A stretch of 64,000 nt of DNA from Rosenbergiella nectarea (GCF_900111105.1 NZ_FOGC01000009.1:113020-177019), one strand, 5' to 3'. Counted from the first letter of the stretch, positions 38,803 through 51,406 are shown. Translations and numbers: made by a program. The notes: generated by a model from the sequence alone, not told the origin.

Positions 38803-39339
38803 TTACTCCTTATCTCCTGAGTTGAGTTCTTCGATCGTGAGATTGTGGTTGGTATAAATACAAATATCACCGGCGATTTCTAACGCTTTTTCGGTGATCT
38901 CACGAGCATCTAATTCTGTGTTTTCGAGCATCGCCCGCGCAGCCGCTTGGGCATAAGGGCCACCTGAACCAATCGCGATCAGGTCGTTTTCTGGTTGAAT
39001 GACGTCGCCGTTACCGCTGATAATCAGTGAGGCATTTTCATCGGCGACTGCCAAGAGTGCCTCTAAACGACGTAGCATACGATCCGTTCGCCAATCTTTA
39101 GCCAGCTCTACCGCGGCTTTCACCAAGTGGCCTTGGTGCATTTCAAGCTTGCGCTCAAAAAGTTCGAAAAGTGTGAAGGCATCTGCGGTGCCTCCTGCAA
39201 AACCAGCGATGACTTTATCGTTATAAAGACGACGGACTTTTTTCACGTTGCCTTTCATCACGGTGTTACCGAGCGTTGCCTGGCCGTCACCACCAATGAC
39301 GACTTTACCGTTACGTCGTATGCTTACTATCGTTGTCAC
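38803..39339 (-). CDS. hslV: Peptidase subunit of HslUV protease
   Basis: 178 residues. The start is GTG 39339 with AGGGG upstream, so removal of the initiator exposes the catalytic Thr of TTIVSIRR. Core [20 protein letters not shown] and [16 protein letters not shown] are typical. An 18-codon in-frame extension upstream would bury the N-terminal nucleophile and is rejected. Driven by a sigma32 promoter. Confidence 0.97.
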   Translation of the reverse strand: MTTIVSIRRNGKVVIGGDGQATLGNTVMKGNVKKVRRLYNDKVIAGFAGGTADAFTLFELFERKLEMHQGHLVKAAVELAKDWRTDRMLRRLEALLAVADENASLIISGNGDVIQPENDLIAIGSGGPYAQAAARAMLENTELDAREITEKALEIAGDICIYTNHNLTIEELNSGDKE

Positions 39340-39361
39340 GGGCTGCCCCTTAATCTCTTGA

Positions 39362-39390
39362 AATAAAAACTCCGCGACAAAGCGCGGAGT
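39362..39390 (-). promoter_or_regulatory. Stem-loop in the hslVU 5' UTR (terminator-like)
   Basis: Minus-strand arms ACTCCGCG and CGCGGAGT (39390-39383 and 39376-39369) with a six-base loop are followed by T5. It lies between the sigma32 promoter and the hslV start, where E. coli has a 5' UTR stem-loop reported to affect hslVU expression. It also looks like an ftsN terminator; both uses are possible. Confidence 0.75.
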
Positions 39391-39403
39391 CACTTACTCA
39401 AGC

Positions 39404-39432
39404 ATATGGGGGTGGGTTTAAAACTTTCAACC
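39404..39432 (-). promoter_or_regulatory. Sigma32 heat-shock promoter of hslVU
   Basis: On the minus strand GGTTGAAA (39432-39425), a 13-base spacer and CCCCATAT (39411-39404) match the sigma32 consensus. The -35 element overlaps the ftsN stop codon (39427-39429). Start expected near 39397. Confidence 0.88.
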
Positions 39433-40491
39433 CCCCACAGAGAGAGTTATACAGTTTGTATGTCCAGAATTTTTTAACTGTTTAATCACTGAATCTATTT
39501 TCGAGCGCTGAGTGTAAGGGCCAATGACGACCCGATTCCAGCCCCCACCCGTGGTAACACGACTCTCAAACCCTTCAAAAGCGAGTTTTGCTCGAGTCGA
39601 CTCTGCTTGGGCGGCACCTTTGAACGACCCACATTGAATTAACCAATGTTTGGACGCCGTTTCGGTTGCCGCTGGAGGCGAGGCCGGTGTTGCTGGAGCC
39701 ACTTTCTCAGGTTGCGATGTACTCGGTTTCGCCGCAGTGATCGGTGCACTATGCTGCTGTTGCTGGATTTGACGCTCTAATTGTTGGCGCTGCTTTTGCT
39801 GCTCGCGATAGGCCTGCTGCTGACGTTCAAGGTCTAATTTTTTTTGCTGATCGGCATAGGCTTTTTGTTGACGCTCATGCTGTAACTGTATTTGTCGATT
39901 CTGCTCTTGTAGCTCTTTGTTCGCTGGCTGAGCGGGACGAGATTGGTTCAGCTGCTGCTGCTGCGAAATAAATTGCTGTTCTTGCTGCTGATACTTGCGC
40001 TGTAACGCAGCATTTTGCTGTTGCTGACGAATGGTTTGCTGTTGCTGTTCAGGCGTTTGCTGATTCCACGGCACTTCACTCAGCTGAGTGGGTTGCTGGC
40101 GCATATCTTCAGCCATTTGTGCTAATAGCTGGCGCTGCTCGTCGGTAAGTTGCGTGGGCGACTTAACCTCTCCCCCGGCGCTAGGTTCCACTGGGCTAGG
40201 TACCGTTATTTGGCGGTTCTCTAATTCTTTTATATATTTCCAGCGTTCTTCAGGTTTAGGAGGAAGTCCGTTGGTGGTTGTCTTATGCGGGGCGGCTTCT
40301 TTTTCCGCTTGTTTCTTATGATGAGCGAGCAGTGCCAACACACCGATAAAGAGCACTAAAGCTGCCGCTGCAATAACAACAATTACCTTAGAAATACCAG
40401 TATTTGCCTTGGAGTTTTTACGTCGGCTATTATTTTTTTTTCGTTGCGTCGTCGATGAACGTCCGCGTCCTACATAGTCTTTTTGTGCCAC
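39427..40491 (-). CDS. ftsN: Cell division protein FtsN
   Basis: 354 residues (E. coli 319), bitopic. A short basic cytoplasmic part (KDYVGRGRSSTTQRKK) is followed by one membrane span (VIVVIAAAALVLFIGVLALL, about 36-55), a long Gln-rich linker (about 110-270, QQQ-rich, larger than in E. coli), and a C-terminal SPOR domain (about 280-354, WLIQCGSFKGAAQAESTRAK). It triggers septal peptidoglycan synthesis and binds denuded glycan. The linker explains the CTG/TTG repeats seen at 39740-40060. Confidence 0.95.
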   Translation of the reverse strand: MAQKDYVGRGRSSTTQRKKNNSRRKNSKANTGISKVIVVIAAAALVLFIGVLALLAHHKKQAEKEAAPHKTTTNGLPPKPEERWKYIKELENRQITVPSPVEPSAGGEVKSPTQLTDEQRQLLAQMAEDMRQQPTQLSEVPWNQQTPEQQQQTIRQQQQNAALQRKYQQQEQQFISQQQQLNQSRPAQPANKELQEQNRQIQLQHERQQKAYADQQKKLDLERQQQAYREQQKQRQQLERQIQQQQHSAPITAAKPSTSQPEKVAPATPASPPAATETASKHWLIQCGSFKGAAQAESTRAKLAFEGFESRVTTGGGWNRVVIGPYTQRSKIDSVIKQLKNSGHTNCITLSVGG

Positions 40492-40648
40492 ACCGGTACC
40501 GATATTATTTAAGCCAGCTGAAAGGCAAGATTGCCTGAAGAATTGATTAATAACAATTGCTACTATGTTACTTAACCGAATGAAGTTTGACCAGTAAACT
40601 CTAGTTGAGATTTTTATTATTTGGAGTGAAATTTTTCAGTAATAACGC

Positions 40649-41668
40649 TCAACGCGTAGACTGCCGTAAAATGAGTTCGGTTTCCAACAGATAGGAACGA
40701 TGAATAAGTGGCTTTCCTTCCATAAGTGTCGTTAATAGAGAAATCGCGGCCTCTCCTTGCGCGACCCTTGGTTGTGCGACGGTCGTGAGTGGCGGATCGG
40801 CATATTGACTCTCTTCTATATCATCGAAGCCAATTAGAGAGAGCTGCCTTGGTACAGCAACACCGAGTTGTTTAGCGCGATACATCGCACCAAGCGCCAT
40901 TTTATCGTTGTGGCAAAAAATCGCATCAGGCGGTGTAGAAAGTGTCAAAAGGTGCTCGGCAGCGGCTATCCCTGATTTAAATGAAAAATCGCCCCGGGTA
41001 ATGTAATAGGGATTCAGGGGAAGGTTATGACGTTGTAAAGCTTGCAGATAGCCTTGTCGCCGATATTGGCAGATCGCCAATGCTTCAGGACCTGTTACGC
41101 AGGCAATACGATGGTGGCCGCGTTGGATAAGATAATTAACGGCATTAAAAGAGGCGCTTAAGTTATCAACGTGCAGGGTGGGGGCCCCATGATTTGAGGA
41201 GTACTCATTAATCACCACGCAGGGCAGTGGAGGGCGATGATCACGGTCAGTGGGGGAAAGGCCGACATAAATTAAGCCATCGTACCCCTCTGGTAAGCCC
41301 CTTGCTTGTGTAATGTAACGATTCATCGATTGATGCGCGCAATCGAATAAAGTGACCAAGCAGTGCTGTTGGCTTGCTTGCGTCTCGATACCACGAATAA
41401 TCTCGCTGTAAAAGCTGTCGGTGACATCGGCAATAATCACCAAGACCTTACGCCAACTAGGTGTTATACCGCGTGGAAAAAGGGGGATTGTTGAGTAACC
41501 CAAGGTGATTGCAACGGATTCGACGCGTTGTCGGGTCGTTGGTGAGACTTTTTCCGGTGAGGTAAACACGCGCGAAACGGTAGCGGTTGATACACCCGCT
41601 GCTAATGCCACCGCTTTCATGGTTGCTGGGGAGGAATTTGGGGTCGTTTTCAATGCATAACTCCTCAA
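40649..41668 (-). CDS. cytR: LacI-family repressor CytR
   Basis: 339 residues. N-terminal helix-turn-helix (TMKAVALAAGVSTATVSRVF) and periplasmic-binding-protein-like effector domain (EIIRGIETQASQ, CVTGPEALAICQYR, DAIFCHNDKMALGA, IGFDDIEESQYADPPLTTVAQP). CytR represses nucleoside uptake and catabolism genes together with CRP and is released by cytidine. Synteny ftsN-cytR-priA supports the name; the N-terminal region is more diverged than its neighbours. Confidence 0.92.
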   Translation of the reverse strand: MRSYALKTTPNSSPATMKAVALAAGVSTATVSRVFTSPEKVSPTTRQRVESVAITLGYSTIPLFPRGITPSWRKVLVIIADVTDSFYSEIIRGIETQASQQHCLVTLFDCAHQSMNRYITQARGLPEGYDGLIYVGLSPTDRDHRPPLPCVVINEYSSNHGAPTLHVDNLSASFNAVNYLIQRGHHRIACVTGPEALAICQYRRQGYLQALQRHNLPLNPYYITRGDFSFKSGIAAAEHLLTLSTPPDAIFCHNDKMALGAMYRAKQLGVAVPRQLSLIGFDDIEESQYADPPLTTVAQPRVAQGEAAISLLTTLMEGKPLIHRSYLLETELILRQSTR

Positions 41669-41803
41669 TGAATGAGATTCTGTATCAACCAGCCAATTAG
41701 TCGTGCTACTTCAGATTCTGAATGCACCAGAGCGTATCAAAATCCATTAACTAATTGTTATTCATCGATTAATTTTAAGAGTTACTTCACAACCTTTTAT
41801 TGC

Positions 41804-44002
<2,199 letters not shown>

Positions 44003-44068
44003 TTACTCATACTCAGTGAACCGAAACGGCAAGTGTACCGTTGATCGTGAAGTGTTTGAAATCGTCAT

Positions 44069-44231
44069 TTGCATGTTGTTGTCTATTTTCTGTATAATAT
44101 GGGGCCTTCGTTAGACAGCGGTCTTATTACGCGACGAAGACATACACTTATATTATTGTTCAATCGCGTGTGGTGCTGTGCAAGCTATGCTTGGCACGGA
44201 GAGCGACACGGCCTTCTACTGAGGTTATCCC
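44069..44231 (+). promoter_or_regulatory. rpmE promoter and L31 leader
   Basis: A promoter TTGCAT (44069-44074), 18-base spacer, TATAAT (44093-44098) starts a leader of about 127 bases. The leader contains a hairpin with arms GTGC...GCAAGC and GCTTG...GCAC (44172-44196). Gammaproteobacterial rpmE leaders are known to be structured and bound by L31; this one fits by position and folding, not by a checked model. Confidence 0.6.
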
Positions 44232-44444
44232 ATGAAAAAAGGTATTCATCCAGAATATAACAACGTTACCATTTCTTGTTCTTGCGGTAACGTAATCGAA
44301 ACGCGTTCAACCCTGCGTCAGCCTTTAAACTTAGACGTATGTGGTAACTGCCACCCATTCTACACCGGTAAGCAACGTGTTGTAGACACTGGTGGTCGTG
44401 TTGATCGCTTCAACAAGCGTTTCAGCATCCCAAGCTCTAAATAA
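44232..44444 (+). CDS. rpmE: 50S ribosomal protein L31, zinc-binding form
   Basis: 70 residues as in E. coli. Zinc ligands C16, C18, C37 and C40 (ISCSCGN and VCGNCHPF) are all present, so this is the C+ form. L31 bridges the subunits. Strongly biased codons and its own terminator. Confidence 0.98.
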   Translation: MKKGIHPEYNNVTISCSCGNVIETRSTLRQPLNLDVCGNCHPFYTGKQRVVDTGGRVDRFNKRFSIPSSK

Positions 44445-44480
44445 GTTTCTTGATCAGTGGGGAATTCCCCGCTGTATAAA

Positions 44481-44507
44481 AAACCCGGCAATGCCGGGTT
44501 TTTTTAT
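44481..44507 (+). terminator. rpmE terminator
   Basis: Arms AAACCCGGC (44481-44489) and GCCGGGTTT (44493-44501) with a three-base loop and a T run to 44505. It may also act for metJ coming from the other side. Confidence 0.92.
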
Positions 44508-44525
44508 GGGGAAAAAAGCATAACG

Positions 44526-44843
44526 TTAGTAATCCCAGGTATCGGGATCGATGCCCATTTCACGCATAATCAATTTTGCCGTTTCAGGGATCTCATCACT
44601 TCTTTCTTTTCGTAGATCGTTGTCATCTGGCAAAGGTTGGCCAGTAAAGGCATGTAGAAAAGCTTCGCACAATAGCTCGCTGTTCGTCGCATGACGTAAA
44701 TTATTAACCTGCCGACGTGTTCTCTCATCCGTTAGGATTTTCAATACTTTTAGCGGGATAGAAACAGTGATTTTCTTTACTTGCTCACTTTTTTTGCCAT
44801 GTTCAGCATAAGGGCTGATATATTCGGCATTCCACTCAGCCAT
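44526..44843 (-). CDS. metJ: Methionine repressor MetJ
   Basis: 105 residues, nearly identical to E. coli MetJ by eye. The ribbon-helix-helix strand is [18 protein letters not shown], followed by [20 protein letters not shown]. With S-adenosylmethionine as corepressor it binds tandem Met boxes, which are visible in the divergent metB promoter. Confidence 0.98.
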   Translation of the reverse strand: MAEWNAEYISPYAEHGKKSEQVKKITVSIPLKVLKILTDERTRRQVNNLRHATNSELLCEAFLHAFTGQPLPDDNDLRKERSDEIPETAKLIMREMGIDPDTWDY

Positions 44844-45025
44844 GGGGTACCTTATTAATAAATGTTAATTACTTGAATTCAGCTTATTATGCCAGATATC
44901 GCAGATAAAACTGGATTTATTGGTCCAGGAGCCGTCAAAAGAAAATATTCTCTTCTAAGACCGGACGTTGTGGTCTGATTTTACCTCTTATCCTCGTATT
45001 GCTCAATCTACACGCAAATCTATTT

Positions 45026-45049
45026 GGATGTCTAGATGTGTTGACGTCT
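45026..45049 (+). promoter_or_regulatory. Tandem Met boxes upstream of metB
   Basis: Three consecutive octamers, GGATGTCT, AGATGTGT and TGACGTCT, match the MetJ consensus AGACGTCT at 6, 6 and 7 of 8 positions. They end 32 bases before the metB start. A further dyad AGACC-N9-GGTCT (44958-44976) lies upstream toward metJ and may belong to its own control. Confidence 0.85.
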
Positions 45050-45081
45050 ATTTTCTGCAAGGATATGCTAAGGATCACTTT

Positions 45082-46266
45082 ATGACTCTTGGTTACTTCC
45101 CTATGACACAATTCAAGCAGGCGACAATTGCGGTACGCAGCGGATTAAATGAAGATCACCAATATGGCTGCGTCGTTCCTCCTATCCATCTTTCGACGAC
45201 CTATAATTTTACGGATTATAATCAACCTCGGGCACACGATTACTCTCGTCGGGGTAACCCCTCACGTGATGTTGTCCAGCAAGCCTTAGCGGAGTTAGAA
45301 GGTGGGGCTGGTGCGGTGATGACGAATACCGGTATGTCAGCCATTATGCTTGTGACCACTGTCTTTTTAAAACCTGGAGACTGGCTGGTTGCACCGCACG
45401 ATTGCTATGGTGGAAGTTACCGACTCTTCGATAGCTTACAGAAACGCGGTGCTTTCAATGTGAAATTTATTGATCAGGGTGATCCTCAAGCGGTTGAAGA
45501 GGCCTTGAAGCTTAATCCCAAGCTTTTCTTAATCGAAAGCCCGAGTAACCCGCTGCTACGGGTGGTGGATATTGAAAGCTTATGCCGAGCAGCTCGTGCA
45601 GTCGGCGCGGTGACGGTTGTCGATAATACGTTTCTTAGTCCTGCGTTACAAAACCCTCTTCAACTCGGTGCCGATTTGGTGGTGCACTCCTGTACGAAAT
45701 ATCTAAACGGGCATTCGGATATTGTTGCAGGCACGGTTATTGCCCGAGATCCTCAAGTCGCGACGGACTTAGCATGGTGGGCGAATAATATTGGTGTGAC
45801 CGGCTCAGCTTTTGATAGTTATCTCTTATTAAGAGGGATGCGGACACTATCGCTACGGACCAAAGCGGCTCAAGAGAACGCGCTGGCAATAGTTGAGTAT
45901 CTGAGAAATCAGCCTTTGGTGAGCAAGCTCTACCATCCCTCACTTCCTGAGAATCAAGGTCACGAGTTTGCCTGTCGCCAGCAACGTGGGTTTGGTGCAA
46001 TGCTAAGTTTTGAGTTAGCGGGTGATGAAAATACGGTTCGTCAATTCTTTAAATCGCTAAAACTTTTTACCCTTGCTGAGTCATTAGGCGGCGTCGAGAG
46101 TTTGATTTCCCATACGGCAACGATGACGCATGCGGGTATGTCGGCCGAAGCCAGAGCCGCGGCAGGGATCTCTGAGACGTTACTGCGTGTTTCAGTAGGA
46201 ATCGAGGATCATAACGATCTGATTGCTGATCTTGACCAAGCTTTCCAACGTCTTACCCAGGAGTAA
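45082..46266 (+). CDS. metB: Cystathionine gamma-synthase
   Basis: 394 residues from ATG 45082, PLP-dependent. It joins O-succinylhomoserine and cysteine to make cystathionine. PLP lysine in HSCTKYLNGHSDIV; other landmarks YGCVVPPIHLSTTYNF, RRGNPSRDVVQQALAELEGG, SHTATMTHAG. AAGGA seven bases before 45082 favours this start, which adds seven residues to the family N-terminus; the alternative ATG 45103 has no ribosome site. It overlaps nothing and metL follows after two bases. Confidence 0.96.
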   Translation: MTLGYFPMTQFKQATIAVRSGLNEDHQYGCVVPPIHLSTTYNFTDYNQPRAHDYSRRGNPSRDVVQQALAELEGGAGAVMTNTGMSAIMLVTTVFLKPGDWLVAPHDCYGGSYRLFDSLQKRGAFNVKFIDQGDPQAVEEALKLNPKLFLIESPSNPLLRVVDIESLCRAARAVGAVTVVDNTFLSPALQNPLQLGADLVVHSCTKYLNGHSDIVAGTVIARDPQVATDLAWWANNIGVTGSAFDSYLLLRGMRTLSLRTKAAQENALAIVEYLRNQPLVSKLYHPSLPENQGHEFACRQQRGFGAMLSFELAGDENTVRQFFKSLKLFTLAESLGGVESLISHTATMTHAGMSAEARAAAGISETLLRVSVGIEDHNDLIADLDQAFQRLTQE

Positions 46267-46268
46267 AT

Positions 46269-48704
46269 ATGGTCGGCGGTATAGATCTGAAAAGTGCTGA
46301 GATACGTCAGCTTCATAAATTTGGTGGTAGCAGCCTTGCTGATCGACGCTGCTACTTACGTGTTGCAGAAATTATGGCCGAATACAGTCACGCTGGTGAC
46401 ATTATGGTGGTTTCTGCCGCGGGAAGTACGACCAATCAGCTGATTAATTGGTATCGTCTCAGCCAAACTGATCGGCTATCCGCTTTCCAAGTTCAACAAC
46501 ACTTACGACGCTATCAAATAGAGCTGTTAGAGAGTCTGCTGCCAGCGGCGCTAGCTGAGCCGATTGCTCAACAGTTTGTAGCGGATGTCGATCATCTTTC
46601 CATCCTTTTAGATGGCGAAGGGAGTGATGCGTTGTACGCCAAAGTAGTCGGTCACGGAGAGATCTGGTCAGCGCGGTTGATGAGTGCAGTGCTCAACCAT
46701 TCCGGGATTGAAGCGCAGTGGATTGATGCGCGGACTTTCTTACGGGCAGAACGTTCGGGACAGCCGCAAGTGGAAGAGGGCGAGTCCTATCCGCTTTTAC
46801 AAACAATCTTGGCGCAATATCCGCACAAGCGACTCGTTATAACGGGCTTTATTGCTGCGAATCGCGCAGGCGAAACCGTCTTACTTGGACGCAATGGGTC
46901 GGATTACTCTGCGACCCAAATCGGTGCGTTGGCCGGTGTTAACCGGGTAACAATTTGGAGCGATGTCGCTGGGGTCTACAGTGCTGATCCACGGATTGTC
47001 TCGGATGCCTGCTTGCTCCCCCTATTACGTCTTGACGAGGCGGCAGAACTCGCGCGCCTCGCGGCACCCGTACTGCATACTCGTACCTTGCAGCCCGTGG
47101 CGACGAGTCATATTGATCTGCAATTACGTTGCAGTTATCAGCCTGAGGTGGGGTCAACACGCATTGAACGCGTGTTAGCATCGGGAACCGGTGCGCGGAT
47201 TGTCACCAGTCACGAAGATGTCTGCTTAATCGAAATACAAATTGGACCACGCCACGATTTCACTCAATTATTGAAAGAGGTCGACCAATTCTTAATTCGT
47301 ATGCAACTTCGGCCGTTGGCGCGTGGTGTCCACAGTGACCGCCAATTACTGCAGCTTTGCTATACCTCTGAATTAGTTGAAAGCGCGCTCTCTCAACTTC
47401 AAGCATCGGGGTTGCCTGTTAGTTTACGCTTACGAGAAGGGCGGGTGCTGGTTGGAATGGTGGGGGCTGGGGTGACTCAAAACCCACTCCACTGCCATCG
47501 TTTTTGGCAACAGATTAAAGACCTGCCTGTGGAGTTCGTTTGGCAGTCAGATGAAAAGCTGAGTTTAGTTGCTGTGCTGCGTAAGATAGCACTCCCTCCG
47601 ATCGTTCAGGGGCTGCACCAATCCTTGTTTCGTGCCGAAAAGCGCGTAGGTATCATGCTATTCGGTAAAGGGAACATTGGCTCTCGCTGGTTAGAACTGT
47701 TTTCTCGCGAACAGGAGAATCTATCTGAGCGAACCGGGATGGATTTTGTATTAGCTGGTATTGCGAATAGTCGGCGGAGTCTGCTCAGCTATGAGGGACT
47801 GAGTGCCGCGGAGAGTTTGGCAAATTTTGAACGAGACGCCACAGCCTTAGATGAAGAATCGCTTTTTCTCTGGATGCGTGATCATCCCTTTGACGAATTA
47901 GTCGTTCTCGATGTGACCGCGAGTGAAGCGCTAGCAGAGCAATATTTAGATTTTGCCAGCTATGGTTTTCATGTGATCAGTGCTAATAAAGTGGCTGGGG
48001 CCTCCTCCAATCCGCGTTGGCGACAACTTCGTGACGCATTCGATAAGACTGGCCGCTACTGGTTAACTAACGCGACGGTCGGGGCAGGCTTACCTATCAA
48101 TTATACGGTAAGGGATTTACGTAATTCGGGAGATAAAATTCTGTCGATTAGCGGGATCTTCTCCGGTACTCTCTCGTGGCTATTTCTGCAGTATGATGGG
48201 TCTATCCCTTTTAGCGAGCTGGTCGATCAAGCATGGCAGCAGGGGCTTACTGAACCCGATCCCCGCGTCGACCTATCGGGAATAGATGTTATGCGGAAGT
48301 TAGTCATTCTTGCGCGAGAAGCGGGCTCGGATATTGAGCCTCACCAAGTGAAGGTTGAGTCATTAGTGCCCGAAGCGTGTCGTGAGAATTCGATGGACTA
48401 CTTCTTCGAAAATAGCGAAGCTCTCGATGAGCAGATCCAGCAGCGTTTTGAAGCCGCGCAAGAGCTAGGTTTAGTTCTGCGTTACGTTGCGCGATACGAT
48501 ACGCGCGGTAAAGCTAAAGTCGGTTTAGAAGCGCTGCGTCCAGATCATCCTCTTGCCGCACTCTTACCGGGTGATAATGTTTTCGCGATCGAGAGCCGAT
48601 GGTACCGGGATAATCCATTGGTAATACGTGGACCGGGAGCGGGACGAGATGTTACCGCAGGCGCGTTACTCTCCGACCTGAACCGATTAGCTAAACTGAT
48701 ATAA
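46269..48704 (+). CDS. metL: Bifunctional aspartokinase II-homoserine dehydrogenase II
   Basis: 811 residues (E. coli 810). N-terminal aspartokinase (about 1-290, KFGGSSLADRRCYLRV), degenerate ACT-containing linker, C-terminal homoserine dehydrogenase (about 460-811, LFGKGNIGSRWLELF, VISANKVAGASS, GIFSGTLSWLF). It feeds methionine synthesis. CAGGAG before ATG. In E. coli metF follows; here the operon ends with a terminator. Confidence 0.97.
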   Translation: MVGGIDLKSAEIRQLHKFGGSSLADRRCYLRVAEIMAEYSHAGDIMVVSAAGSTTNQLINWYRLSQTDRLSAFQVQQHLRRYQIELLESLLPAALAEPIAQQFVADVDHLSILLDGEGSDALYAKVVGHGEIWSARLMSAVLNHSGIEAQWIDARTFLRAERSGQPQVEEGESYPLLQTILAQYPHKRLVITGFIAANRAGETVLLGRNGSDYSATQIGALAGVNRVTIWSDVAGVYSADPRIVSDACLLPLLRLDEAAELARLAAPVLHTRTLQPVATSHIDLQLRCSYQPEVGSTRIERVLASGTGARIVTSHEDVCLIEIQIGPRHDFTQLLKEVDQFLIRMQLRPLARGVHSDRQLLQLCYTSELVESALSQLQASGLPVSLRLREGRVLVGMVGAGVTQNPLHCHRFWQQIKDLPVEFVWQSDEKLSLVAVLRKIALPPIVQGLHQSLFRAEKRVGIMLFGKGNIGSRWLELFSREQENLSERTGMDFVLAGIANSRRSLLSYEGLSAAESLANFERDATALDEESLFLWMRDHPFDELVVLDVTASEALAEQYLDFASYGFHVISANKVAGASSNPRWRQLRDAFDKTGRYWLTNATVGAGLPINYTVRDLRNSGDKILSISGIFSGTLSWLFLQYDGSIPFSELVDQAWQQGLTEPDPRVDLSGIDVMRKLVILAREAGSDIEPHQVKVESLVPEACRENSMDYFFENSEALDEQIQQRFEAAQELGLVLRYVARYDTRGKAKVGLEALRPDHPLAALLPGDNVFAIESRWYRDNPLVIRGPGAGRDVTAGALLSDLNRLAKLI

Positions 48705-48710
48705 TTTGAT

Positions 48711-48741
48711 AAAAAAAGCACCTAATAAGGTGCTTTTTTTT
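48711..48741. terminator. Bidirectional terminator between metL and ppc
   Basis: Arms AAAAAAAGCACCT (48711-48723) and AGGTGCTTTTTTT (48728-48740) with loop AATA; A and T tracts on either side serve both convergent genes. Confidence 0.93.
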
Positions 48742-48754
48742 GGGCCAGTACGAC

Positions 48755-51406
48755 CTAGCCTGTATTACGCATACCTGCAGCAACGCCGGCTATGGTCACC
48801 ATTAAGGCTTGTTCAACATTAGGGTCTGTAGGAAGGTTATTTGCTTCAGCTTGACGAGCACGATGCAACAACTCGGCTTGTAGCACGTTAAGTGGGTCAG
48901 TGTAGACATTACGTAACGCAATGGATTCAGCAATCCATGGGTGGTCAGCCATCAGATGGGCATCATTTGCGATCGTTAAAACCGTTTTAATATCTGCTGC
49001 CAGCTGTTCACGGAGCTGTTTACCTAAAGACCAAAGCGTCGGGTCAACTAAGCGTTGGTCGTAATACTCCGCTAGCCAAAGGTCGGCTTTAGCGAATACC
49101 ATCTCTAACATACCGATACGCGTCGAGAAGAAAGGCCAATTGCGACACATCTCTTCTAAATTTTTCTGTTGACCTTGATCAATCGCGTTATTCAATGCCG
49201 CGCCAGCACCTAGCCATGCAGGGAGCATTAAGCGGTTCTGTGTCCAAGCAAAAATCCATGGGATAGCCCGTAATGACTCAACACCACCAGTTGGACGGCG
49301 CTTAGCCGGTCGAGATCCCAACGGTAATTTACCCAGTTCTTGCTCTGGCGTAGCCGAACGGAAGTAAGGAACAAAATCCTTATTTTCCCGGATATACCCG
49401 CGGTACATGTCACAGGAGTCTGCCGAGAGTTGGTTCATCACCTCACGCCATTCAGCTTTGGGTTCGGGCGGGGGTAGGAGGTTCGCTTCAAGAATTGCAC
49501 TGGTATAGAGGGTTAAGCTCGCAATAGTGATTTCCGGTAAGCCGTATTTGAAGCGGATCATCTCACCTTGTTCGGTGACACGAAGCCCACCTTTCAAGCT
49601 ACCAGGCGGTTGTGATAGCAAGGCGGCATGGGCGGGGGCGCCACCACGACCAATTGACCCACCACGGCCATGGAATAGAGTTAAGGCGATACCGGCTTTA
49701 TTACAGGTTTTAATGAGTGCATCTTGGGCTTGATATTGTGCCCAACTGGCCGCCATCACGCCTGCATCCTTAGCAGAATCGGAATAACCGATCATGACCA
49801 TTTGTTTGCCTTGAATAAAGCCACGATACCAATCAATACTCAGTAATTGCGTCATCACGCTATCGGCATTATTCAGGTCATCCAGTGTTTCAAATAACGG
49901 CGCAACGGGAAGTGCATATCGGATCCCCGCTTCTTTAAGGAGTAGATGCACTGCTAAAACATCGGAAGGCGTTTTCGCCATGGAGATAACATAGGCCGCA
50001 ATCGAACCTTGAGGCACTTCAGCCGCGACTTGGCAGGTATCCAATACCTCTTGAGTTGCCTCACTCGGTTGCCAATGACGAGGCAGTAGCGGGCGAGGAG
50101 AAGAGAGCTCACGAATTAAGAAGGCTTGTTTATCGGCTTCAGACCAACTTTCATAATCCCCTAGCCCTAAGTAACCCGTAATTTCTGAGATGGCTTCAGT
50201 ATGGCGAGTGCTTTCTTGCCGTAAATCAATACGTACCAGTGGTACGCCAAAACATTTAACGCGGCGTAGCGTATCAAGAAGATGGCCATTGGCAATAATT
50301 CCCATCCCACTTTTTTGTAACGACTCGTAGAGCGCATAGAGGGGCGTCCAAAGTTGTTCGTTACTGACAATAATGTCTTTAGGCGGGGGGGGCTCTTCAC
50401 CTTTTAAGCGCAGTTCTAGGTGGTTTTGTGTAGAAATAAGTTGTGTTCTTAAACGTTTAAGCACATAGCGATAAGGTTCTTGAATTTCTGGATCGTGGCA
50501 CATCGCCTTAACGACATCGTCGCAGTTCGACATGGATAGCTCAGAAATTAAAACCGTCATATCTTTTATAAAGAGATCGGCGGCTTTCCAACGGCTCAGT
50601 CGGATTGCTTGACGAGTGACTGTTGCGGTGACGTTAGGGTTACCGTCCCGATCACCGCCCATCCAAGAGGTAAATTTTACCGGCACAAAATCAACGGGGA
50701 GGGTGATACCAAATGTAGCGTGAACCTGTTCATTTAATTCACGTAAAAAAGCAGGAACACCTTCCCATAAGCTATTCTCAACGACCGCAAACCCCCACTT
50801 TGCTTCATCGATGGGGGTTGGTCGTTGTTTACGTATTTCGTCGGTATACCAGGCTTGTTCAACGAGTTGGCGGAGACGACGCATAATTTTTGACGTCTCG
50901 TACTCGGTTAAGTCGTTATGGTCGAGACGCTCAAGGCAATTATTCACTTCGACCAGTTTATGAATAAGTGTCCGGCGGGTAATTTCGGTCGGGTGCGCCG
51001 TTAATACGAGCTCAATTGATAGTTCTTCAATCGCCTGGCAAATATCTTTCTCAGAAATATTTTGGATGTTTTTCAACCGTTCGAAGGTAGCTTGCAATAC
51101 TTCCGGTGGACTTTCACCGGGAGATTGATGTGAAACAGTTTGATACTGCTCTGCGACGTTCGTTAAGTTGAGAAACTGGCTAAATGCCCGGGCAACAGGG
51201 AGCAATTCATCATTAGACAAATTCTGTAAAGTGGTGAGTAAGGCTTCACGATCTTCTTCACTTCCAGAACGTGAACCTTTGGAAAGTTTTCTAATCGATT
51301 CAACACGTTCTAAAATCTCATCGCCGAGGGCGTTTTTAATCGTATCGCCAAGTAGTTTTCCAAGCATACTCACGTTACTACGCATAGCTGAATATTGTTC
51401 GTTCAT
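48755..51406 (-). CDS. ppc: Phosphoenolpyruvate carboxylase
   Basis: 883 residues, same length as E. coli Ppc. Catalytic regions [38 protein letters not shown] and the C-terminal MRNTG are intact. It makes oxaloacetate from PEP and bicarbonate, refilling the TCA cycle and supplying aspartate and arginine precursors. It is next to argE, as in E. coli. Confidence 0.98.
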   Translation of the reverse strand: MNEQYSAMRSNVSMLGKLLGDTIKNALGDEILERVESIRKLSKGSRSGSEEDREALLTTLQNLSNDELLPVARAFSQFLNLTNVAEQYQTVSHQSPGESPPEVLQATFERLKNIQNISEKDICQAIEELSIELVLTAHPTEITRRTLIHKLVEVNNCLERLDHNDLTEYETSKIMRRLRQLVEQAWYTDEIRKQRPTPIDEAKWGFAVVENSLWEGVPAFLRELNEQVHATFGITLPVDFVPVKFTSWMGGDRDGNPNVTATVTRQAIRLSRWKAADLFIKDMTVLISELSMSNCDDVVKAMCHDPEIQEPYRYVLKRLRTQLISTQNHLELRLKGEEPPPPKDIIVSNEQLWTPLYALYESLQKSGMGIIANGHLLDTLRRVKCFGVPLVRIDLRQESTRHTEAISEITGYLGLGDYESWSEADKQAFLIRELSSPRPLLPRHWQPSEATQEVLDTCQVAAEVPQGSIAAYVISMAKTPSDVLAVHLLLKEAGIRYALPVAPLFETLDDLNNADSVMTQLLSIDWYRGFIQGKQMVMIGYSDSAKDAGVMAASWAQYQAQDALIKTCNKAGIALTLFHGRGGSIGRGGAPAHAALLSQPPGSLKGGLRVTEQGEMIRFKYGLPEITIASLTLYTSAILEANLLPPPEPKAEWREVMNQLSADSCDMYRGYIRENKDFVPYFRSATPEQELGKLPLGSRPAKRRPTGGVESLRAIPWIFAWTQNRLMLPAWLGAGAALNNAIDQGQQKNLEEMCRNWPFFSTRIGMLEMVFAKADLWLAEYYDQRLVDPTLWSLGKQLREQLAADIKTVLTIANDAHLMADHPWIAESIALRNVYTDPLNVLQAELLHRARQAEANNLPTDPNVEQALMVTIAGVAAGMRNTG

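Noticed and set aside
39340-39393. 18-codon N-terminal extension of HslV
   Set aside because: It would place the catalytic Thr internally; a GTG with a good ribosome site gives the normal N-terminus.
39740-40060. Repeat-rich CTG/TTG tract that might be a microsatellite or array
   Set aside because: It encodes the Gln-rich linker of FtsN; units are irregular and there are no spacers, so it is not a CRISPR or a tandem repeat array.
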